A stretch of 10,498 nucleotides of DNA. Origin: an uncultured Spirochaetia bacterium. GTDB lineage: Bacteria; Spirochaetota; UBA4802; JAGODF01. Below the pieces are notes generated by a model that searched no databases, had not been told where the DNA came from, and saw only the letters and a list, made by a program, of their open reading frames with translations. Of the stretch, positions 6,043 through 10,498 are shown piece by piece. The stretch lies in assembly GCA_937967705.1 (NCBI GenBank), contig CALCJG010000261.1:1-10498 (forward strand). Reading direction: 5' to 3'. Every line of letters starts with the position of its first letter. The stretch's first letter is position 1. Position numbers and translations under genes: made by a program.

Positions 6043-7125
6043 ATGAAAATTATACCTGTAATCCTGGCCGGCGGGGCCGGAACCAGATTATGGCCCCTGA
6101 GCCGTGAAGACAAACCAAAACAGTTTCATAATCTTTCCGGAGAAGGTACTCTTCTGGAAGAAACCATTAAAAGACTGATCCCCCTTAATCCGGAAACCTA
6201 TATCATAGTAACCTCCGGAAAATATGAAAAGGATTCCCTGGAGGAACTTGGAAAATGCGGTGTAAAAGGCAAGGTTCTTGCGGAGCCTTTTCCACGCAAT
6301 ACCGCAGCAGCGGTACTCTATGCCGCCACCTATCTCGTCAATTCGGGTGAGGATTCCATAATGATAATGCTCCCAGCAGATCATTATATCAAACGCAAAG
6401 ACGAATTCCAGCGTATCATCTCCCTGGCCATTGAGGAAGCCCAGCAGGACAAGCTCGTATCAATCGGGATCAAGCCCACCTATCCGGAAACAGGATACGG
6501 GTACATCAAGGCTTTCGAGGGGAACGGGGAAGTACTGCAGGTGGAGATGTTTGTGGAAAAACCCAACATCGAAACAGCCCGTCGATATATCATGGAGGGC
6601 AATTATTTCTGGAACAGCGGCATCTTCATATGGAAGGCATCAGTGATCATGGAAGCCTTTAAGAAGCTCATGTTTCAGCATTACAAAGCCTTCGATACGC
6701 TGCGTGGGATGAGTACAAAAGATCTTGAAGCCAACAGTCCCCAGGTGATGTCCGTGAAGGAAAAGGCCTTCCAGAATCTGGAATCCACTTCCATAGATTA
6801 CGGAATCATGGAAAAGGCGGAGGATCGCGTTGTAATCCCCGGAGATTTCGGCTGGGCAGATCTGGGGAGCTGGAACTCCATCGATGATATCCTCCATCCC
6901 GACGGTAATATGAACCGTACTCCGGAGCACGATCATGTCATCTTTCTCAACAGCAGAAACTGCTCTGTTTTCCCTGAGACCAAGCGCATCAGCATCATCG
7001 GGCTCTCCAACGTGGTGGTCGTGGAATCAGGAGATGATATCCTGGTGATGGACAAGAATGCGTCCCAGGAGGTACGCAAGGTAGTGGAAATGGTTAAAGG
7101 GAAGAAAACCCCGACAAGGGAATGA
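6043..7125 (+). CDS. manC: Mannose-1-phosphate guanylyltransferase
   Basis: This enzyme makes GDP-mannose and pyrophosphate from GTP and mannose-1-phosphate in the cytoplasm, supplying mannose (and, after conversion, fucose or rhamnose-type sugars) for surface polysaccharides and glycans. The 360 residues show the nucleotidyltransferase signature LAGGAGTRLWPLSR (8-21), KPKQF (24-28), EPFPRNTAAA (81-90), the metal-binding loop MLPADHYI (109-116), ETGYGYI (149-155), VEKP (171-174), YFWNSGIFIWKA (188-199) and DFGWADLGSW (268-277). The protein is the short form: it ends after the beta-helix-like tail VVVVESGDDILVMDKNA and lacks the C-terminal phosphomannose-isomerase cupin domain of the roughly 470-residue bifunctional enzymes. 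AAAGGA lies 3 bases before the ATG, a tight spacing. It appears monocistronic, and no other polysaccharide gene is in view. Confidence 0.95.
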   Translation: MKIIPVILAGGAGTRLWPLSREDKPKQFHNLSGEGTLLEETIKRLIPLNPETYIIVTSGKYEKDSLEELGKCGVKGKVLAEPFPRNTAAAVLYAATYLVNSGEDSIMIMLPADHYIKRKDEFQRIISLAIEEAQQDKLVSIGIKPTYPETGYGYIKAFEGNGEVLQVEMFVEKPNIETARRYIMEGNYFWNSGIFIWKASVIMEAFKKLMFQHYKAFDTLRGMSTKDLEANSPQVMSVKEKAFQNLESTSIDYGIMEKAEDRVVIPGDFGWADLGSWNSIDDILHPDGNMNRTPEHDHVIFLNSRNCSVFPETKRISIIGLSNVVVVESGDDILVMDKNASQEVRKVVEMVKGKKTPTRE

Positions 7126-7158
7126 GTCCTCTTTCAAGCCGTATCACCCGCTTTCAGT

Positions 7159-7845
7159 TCATGGAACGAAAAATCCTCGGATAAGTTGTATAATGCTTCT
7201 TTCCTCCTCCCGATGATTTTCCTCTCTCAGAGAAACTCCCTTTTTATGAAGGTTGTATTCCGATGATGAATATTGGAAAAGGGGGATTTCCGAACGGGTA
7301 AGATATTCACCGTGACGTAATAGAGCCACTTGTAGCGCTTTCTGAATCGACTGCCGCTGGGAATGGGGAGAGTCTAGAAGGTCGACTCTCGTCATTCCCA
7401 TCAGGATGGTTATCATCCATCGAAAGCTCTCCGTGTCAATTATGGCAAGGGTATAGGTATACCAGTCATCAACGGAGTTGATCAGGATGCATTTTTCATG
7501 ATGACTCAACAGTTGATGAGCCGGGCAGAGAAAACCATCGCAAATGCGTGCCCCGAACAATGATAACCCCCTTTTTTCCACTCCCAGTACCCTGGGGTGC
7601 AGAAGACAACCTGGTTTCCCCGGAGCGATAAAACCCTGATAAGGACAGATGTGCGATGTTATGTCTCTGACCTGATTGGTGCTTGATAACAGAATTTCAA
7701 AATCCTCGGAAACATTACTTTGGCGTTTCTGTCCCTCCTGTAGAAAGGAGTGGAGATGTTTTCGGGAGATGTCCCGGAAATTGAAAAGACCGCAGCAGGC
7801 GCTGCAACCCTTACGATCATCCGGCTGGCAGAGTAGTAGATCCAT
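7159..7845 (-). CDS. Cysteine-rich CxxCC protein, possible YkgJ-like metal or Fe-S binder
   Basis: The 228-residue protein has nine Cys, mostly in two groups: C6, then C14-x2-C17-C18-G near the N-terminus, and C67, C80, C102, C107 and C119 in the middle. The opening GCSACCG, followed by ICPYQGF, PGCLLHPR and ICDGFLCPA, recalls the YkgJ family (putative zinc- or iron-chelating domain, Cys-rich with CxxCC), although I cannot confirm membership. The C-terminal 100 residues have no Cys and look helical and charged. No signal peptide is present, so it is probably cytoplasmic. The ATG at 7845 is the first available after an in-frame TGA 12 bases upstream, but it has no clear Shine-Dalgarno sequence (AGGA is about 16 bases away), leaving the start uncertain. 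It faces away from cysM and converges on manC with a 33-base gap. Confidence 0.8.
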   Translation of the reverse strand: MDLLLCQPDDRKGCSACCGLFNFRDISRKHLHSFLQEGQKRQSNVSEDFEILLSSTNQVRDITSHICPYQGFIAPGKPGCLLHPRVLGVEKRGLSLFGARICDGFLCPAHQLLSHHEKCILINSVDDWYTYTLAIIDTESFRWMITILMGMTRVDLLDSPHSQRQSIQKALQVALLRHGEYLTRSEIPLFQYSSSEYNLHKKGVSLREENHREEERSIIQLIRGFFVP

Positions 7846-7906
7846 TGTATAAAATCATGTCCTAAAAGGGAATTGGTATCAACGGAACATGAACACCCTT
7901 TGGAGG

Positions 7907-7936
7907 AGTATAGGGAAGGGAGGGGATTTTCATCAA
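7907..7936 (-). promoter_or_regulatory. Probable promoter of the Cys-rich protein gene
   Basis: On the minus strand TTGATG (7936-7931) and TATACT (7912-7907, 5 of 6 consensus) are 18 bases apart. Transcription would start near 7900, giving a leader of about 55 bases before the ATG at 7845. It is the best -10 and -35 pair I found in the window. Confidence 0.45.
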
Positions 7937-7946
7937 CTAATAAATG

Positions 7947-7967
7947 GGGATTCCGGGGGGGAATCCC
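7947..7967. repeat. Perfect 8-base-pair hairpin with a five-G loop
   Basis: GGGATTCC (7947-7954) and GGAATCCC (7960-7967) are exact reverse complements around GGGGG. No T-run follows on either strand, so it is not a standard intrinsic terminator. It lies between the two divergent candidate promoters, immediately behind the -35 of the Cys-rich gene. Confidence 0.6.
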
Positions 7968-7987
7968 TGCAGGAAGCCGGAAAGGTA

Positions 7988-8016
7988 TTGACATTAATGC
8001 CTTGCTGATCCATAGA
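7988..8016 (+). promoter_or_regulatory. Possible promoter of the cysteine synthase gene
   Basis: A perfect TTGACA (7988-7993) is followed after 17 bases by CATAGA (8011-8016), a weak -10. Transcription would start near 8023, leaving a leader of about 60 bases that contains AAGGAGG at 8063-8069. Confidence 0.35.
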
Positions 8017-8084
8017 GGTGGTGATATTGTTCTTTCTGCCCGTGGTAAACAGATAGAACTGAAAGGAGGCCATCGGTCTGATTT

Positions 8085-9017
8085 ATGCTTAAGAATATGA
8101 TAGATAGCCTGGGCCTGTTGCAGGCCATTGGAAAAACGCCTCTCATTGAGCTGCGCCATGTTGCAGCGGAGGGGGATGCCCGGGTCATGGTCAAGCTCGA
8201 GGGAGCCAATCCTGGCGGGTCCATAAAAGACCGAACCGCTTATTACATGATAAAAAACGCCATTGATTCCGGTGAGCTCACGCCGGATAAAACGATCCTG
8301 GAACCCACCAGCGGTAATACGGGTATTGGTCTTGCCATGGTGGGCGCTGCCCTGGGCATAAAGGTAAAGCTCTGTATGCCCGACTGCGTCAGTGTGGAGC
8401 GAAGGAGGATACTGGAAGCCTTCGGAGCAGAATGTATTATTACGGCCGGATGCCAGCGAACGGACGGGGCCATCATGAGGGCCAGAGAGCTGATGGAGGA
8501 AAACCCGGGTCTCTATTATATGCCGGATCAATTCTCCAATCCCGCGAACATCCAGGCGCACTATGAGACAACGGGGGCCGAAATACTGAAACAGACAGGA
8601 GGCGAAATCGCCGCCTTTGTCTCCGGCCTGGGTACGACCGGGACGATCATGGGCGTTACCAGCAGACTCAAGGAACATAGTCCCCGCATACTCTGTCTGG
8701 GGATCGAACCCACACTGGGTCACAGCATACAGGGGCTGAAAAACATGCATGAGGCCATAGTTCCTTCCATATATAATCCCGCGCTCCTTGATGGAGTCCT
8801 TACCGTTCAGGATGAGGAGGCCTTCGAAATGGCAAGGGCACTCGCTTTCCGAGAAGGTCTGTTCTGCGGTATGTCCAGCGGGGCAGCGGTAGTAGGCGCT
8901 TTGCGGGTAGCCCGGGAAATTGGGGCGGGGACGGTAGTGACGATCCTTCCCGATCGTGGGGACCGGTATCTCTCCACCACCCTTTTCCGGTCCGTGTGCG
9001 CCAATTGTCCTCCCTGA
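8085..9017 (+). CDS. cysM: Cysteine synthase, CysM type (O-acetylserine sulfhydrylase)
   Basis: This PLP enzyme makes cysteine from O-acetylserine and sulfide (CysM forms may also use thiosulfate or other sulfur donors). The 310 residues show IGKTPLIEL (15-23), the PLP Lys48 in NPGGSIKDR, the substrate loop TSGNTG (75-80), the phosphate-binding GLGTTGT (181-187), and the Ser-rich GMSSGAA (262-268) near the pyridine nitrogen. VKLEGANPGGSIKDR, DQFSNPANIQAHYETTG, FREGLFCGMSSGAAVVGALR and the ending DRGDRYLST resemble E. coli CysM more than CysK. The C-terminus carries CxxC (Cys305, Cys308). A strong AAGGAGG (8063-8069) lies 15 bases before the ATG at 8085, an unusually long spacing. No earlier start is possible because an in-frame TGA sits at 8079-8081; the ATG at 8097 is a later alternative. 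Family is certain; the K-versus-M choice is probable. Confidence 0.93.
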   Translation: MLKNMIDSLGLLQAIGKTPLIELRHVAAEGDARVMVKLEGANPGGSIKDRTAYYMIKNAIDSGELTPDKTILEPTSGNTGIGLAMVGAALGIKVKLCMPDCVSVERRRILEAFGAECIITAGCQRTDGAIMRARELMEENPGLYYMPDQFSNPANIQAHYETTGAEILKQTGGEIAAFVSGLGTTGTIMGVTSRLKEHSPRILCLGIEPTLGHSIQGLKNMHEAIVPSIYNPALLDGVLTVQDEEAFEMARALAFREGLFCGMSSGAAVVGALRVAREIGAGTVVTILPDRGDRYLSTTLFRSVCANCPP

Positions 9018-9113
9018 TTCTCCTGGATTATTTTTCGGATATCTCGATTTCCAGCCTGATTTACCCTCCCTGTGGGATTAATGGATTGACGCAGGAATTC
9101 TGGAAAAAATATA

Positions 9114-9142
9114 TTGACAAAACCATTTTTTGGACTGTGTTT
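9114..9142 (+). promoter_or_regulatory. Possible ileS promoter
   Basis: A perfect TTGACA (9114-9119) lies in the 232-base gap before ileS. The -10 region is weak: GTGTTT (9137-9142) is at 17-base spacing. Transcription from here would give a leader of about 100 bases containing the hairpin at 9155-9172. Confidence 0.3.
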
Positions 9143-9154
9143 CAAGGGGAAACA

Positions 9155-9172
9155 GACACCGCGCCGGTGGTC
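9155..9172 (+). repeat. GC-rich hairpin in the ileS leader
   Basis: CACCG (9157-9161) and CGGTG (9165-9169) pair perfectly around CGC. The stem can grow by GA (9155-9156) with TC (9171-9172) if G9170 is bulged. An overlapping alternative pairs GCCG (9163-9166) with CGGC (9175-9178). No T-run follows, so it is not a terminator by itself. Confidence 0.4.
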
Positions 9173-9249
9173 AGCGGCACAAGTCTTCTTTTGTCGTTCC
9201 TTCACGAATGGCTGTGACCCTGAAAGAGTTTTATGTGAAAGAGGATCCC

Positions 9250-10498
9250 ATGGATTATTCAAAAACCGTAAATTTGCCAACAACCGATTTCCCTATGCGG
9301 GCCAACCTCGCGAAGCGGGAGCCGGAGATGCTGAAGAAATGGGAATCCGACAAGATTTATCAGCGAATCCTGGAGTCGAGGAAAGACAAGGAACTTTATA
9401 TCCTCCATGACGGGCCGCCCTATGCCAACGGCAACATACATCTGGGGCATGCCCTCAACAAGATTCTCAAGGACATCATAGTCAAGCATAAGACCATGAT
9501 GGGCTTCAAATCCCCCTATGTGCCCGGTTGGGATTGTCACGGCCTGCCCATAGAGCTTCATGTCACCCGTGAGCTGGGTGAGAAGGCCAGGACCATGGCC
9601 AAGAGCGAGATCAGGAAAAAATGTCGGGAGTATGCGGACAAGTATGTGAAGATACAGCGCGAGGAATTCAAGCGTCTGGGGGTTTTCGGGGATTATGAGA
9701 ATCCTTATCTCACCATGTCCTCGGAGTATGAGGCCACGATCATCGAGGTCTTCGGAAAAATCTTCCAGGAGGGTTATATTACCCGCAGCAAGAAGCCCAT
9801 ATACTGGTGTCCCACCTGCGTCACGGCCCTTGCTGAGGCTGAGGTGGAATACGGCGACCACACATCACCCTCCATCTTTGTGAAGTTCCGTGTGGATCCC
9901 TCCACGGTGAAACTGGAGGGCGTGGAAGCGGACAAGCTCTATGTGGTCATCTGGACCACGACACCCTGGACTTTGCCAGCCAACCTGGCTGTCTGTTTCC
10001 ATCCGGACTTTCCCTACTCAGCCCACCGTTACAATGGGGAATACTACATTATGGCGGATGGTCTGGTGAACTATTTCGAGGGAGTGACCGGTCTGAAAAA
10101 GGAGGGGGGTGTTCCCCTGACGAAGGGGGATCTGGAAAATCTCAAGGTGTATCACCCCTTCATAGAGCGGGAGTCCAAGATCATTTTCGGGGATTTCGTA
10201 ACGCTGGATCAGGGTACCGGAATTGTGCATATCGCTCCGGGCCATGGATTGGAAGACTATATAGCGGGGATGCAGTACGGGCTGGAAACGCTCTCCCCTG
10301 TCGACGACGAGGGGAACTTTACCGAGGAGTTTGCTCCCATGAAGGGGGTCTTCGTCTTCGATTCCAACCCGAAGATAGTGGATCTTTTGAGGGAAAAGAA
10401 AGCCCTCATACATACCTTCGATATCGATCACTCCTATCCCCACTGCTGGCGCTGCAAGAAACCGCTGATATTCCGGGCCACCGAGCAGTGGTTTATGA
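9250..10498 (+). CDS. ileS: Isoleucyl-tRNA synthetase, N-terminal 416 residues (cut by window edge)
   Basis: This class Ia synthetase charges tRNA-Ile with isoleucine in the cytoplasm. Visible parts in order are LNLP-like N-terminus (VNLPTTDFPMRANL), LHDGPPYANGNIHLGHALNK with the ATP-binding HLGH at 64-67, VPGWDCHGLPIE (91-102), the CP1 editing-domain loop WTTTPWTLPANLAV (235-248), GTGIVHIAPGHGLEDY (322-337, Asp336 being the expected editing Asp), and PHCWRCKKPLIFRATEQWF (397-415) returning to the catalytic domain. The KMSKS loop and anticodon-binding domain lie beyond the edge; the final TGA of the window is out of frame, so there is no stop. GAGG (9241-9244) is 5 bases before the ATG at 9250. 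An in-frame ATG at 9208 would add 14 residues but lacks a ribosome binding site and family support. The sequence is of proteobacterial character. Confidence 0.96.
   Translation, partial: MDYSKTVNLPTTDFPMRANLAKREPEMLKKWESDKIYQRILESRKDKELYILHDGPPYANGNIHLGHALNKILKDIIVKHKTMMGFKSPYVPGWDCHGLPIELHVTRELGEKARTMAKSEIRKKCREYADKYVKIQREEFKRLGVFGDYENPYLTMSSEYEATIIEVFGKIFQEGYITRSKKPIYWCPTCVTALAEAEVEYGDHTSPSIFVKFRVDPSTVKLEGVEADKLYVVIWTTTPWTLPANLAVCFHPDFPYSAHRYNGEYYIMADGLVNYFEGVTGLKKEGGVPLTKGDLENLKVYHPFIERESKIIFGDFVTLDQGTGIVHIAPGHGLEDYIAGMQYGLETLSPVDDEGNFTEEFAPMKGVFVFDSNPKIVDLLREKKALIHTFDIDHSYPHCWRCKKPLIFRATEQWFM

Noticed and set aside
7873..8100. A 75-codon plus-strand frame ahead of cysM
   Set aside because: It has no ribosome binding site at its start, low-complexity basic and Gly-rich content, and runs through the hairpin, the candidate promoters and the cysM ribosome binding site.
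7659..8750. A 363-codon open frame on the minus strand
   Set aside because: It is antisense to most of cysM and overlaps the N-terminal part of the Cys-rich gene. Its translation has no recognisable domain and looks like a complement of conserved coding sequence.
9151..9178. T-box-like sequence GGTGGTCAGCGG before ileS
   Set aside because: It resembles the T-box GGGTGGTACCGCG only in GGTGG; no Stem I, specifier loop or terminator with a T-run could be made out in the short leader.
8996..9217. A 73-codon plus-strand frame between cysM and ileS
   Set aside because: It begins inside cysM without a ribosome binding site and matches no known family; it is more likely chance.

Overview
The window looks like ordinary chromosome from a Gram-negative bacterium of about 50% GC. 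The best taxonomic hint is the isoleucyl-tRNA synthetase: its N-terminus (MDYSKTVNLPTTDFPMR) resembles the proteobacterial/Desulfobacterota type. An ACT-plus-malic-enzyme architecture and stand-alone Cache sensor proteins also fit a deltaproteobacterium (Desulfobacterota) or a close relative. This is inference from remembered family sequences, not a database result. No tRNA, rRNA, insertion sequence, integrase, CRISPR array or phage gene was seen.

Layout: (1) 1-1582, plus strand: the end of an unrecognised acidic-tailed protein, overlapping a degenerate ACT/malic-enzyme-like protein. (2) 1566-2357, minus: a lipoprotein with a Cache-type ligand-sensing fold, convergent with and overlapping the previous gene. 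(3) 2512-3255, plus: an exported LolA-like protein, divergent from the lipoprotein. (4) 3259-4185, minus: a diacylglycerol-kinase-family lipid kinase, tail to tail with the LolA-like gene. (5) 4186-4571: a 386-base non-coding stretch with three short perfect palindromes. (6) 4572-5794, plus: a small exported protein and an alpha/beta hydrolase, probably one transcript. (7) 6043-7125, plus: mannose-1-phosphate guanylyltransferase (GDP-mannose synthesis). (8) 7159-7845, minus: a cysteine-rich CxxCC protein. (9) 8085-9017, plus: a CysM-type cysteine synthase. (10) 9250 to the right edge, plus: the first 416 codons of ileS.

The genes do not form one obvious pathway. Several concern the cell envelope (Cache lipoprotein, LolA-like protein, lipid kinase, GDP-mannose supply). 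CysM and IleRS are amino-acid and translation housekeeping. Short tail-to-tail junctions without visible intrinsic terminators recur. The most notable item is the ACT/malic-enzyme homologue: it aligns over its whole length with malic enzymes, yet every catalytic and metal-binding position I can place is replaced and the dinucleotide-binding glycine motif is broken. That suggests a pseudoenzyme reused as a regulator or ligand sensor. A second point of interest is the CxxCC protein divergent from cysM across a 239-base region with plausible back-to-back promoters and a G-rich hairpin. I did not find a clear novel multi-gene system.
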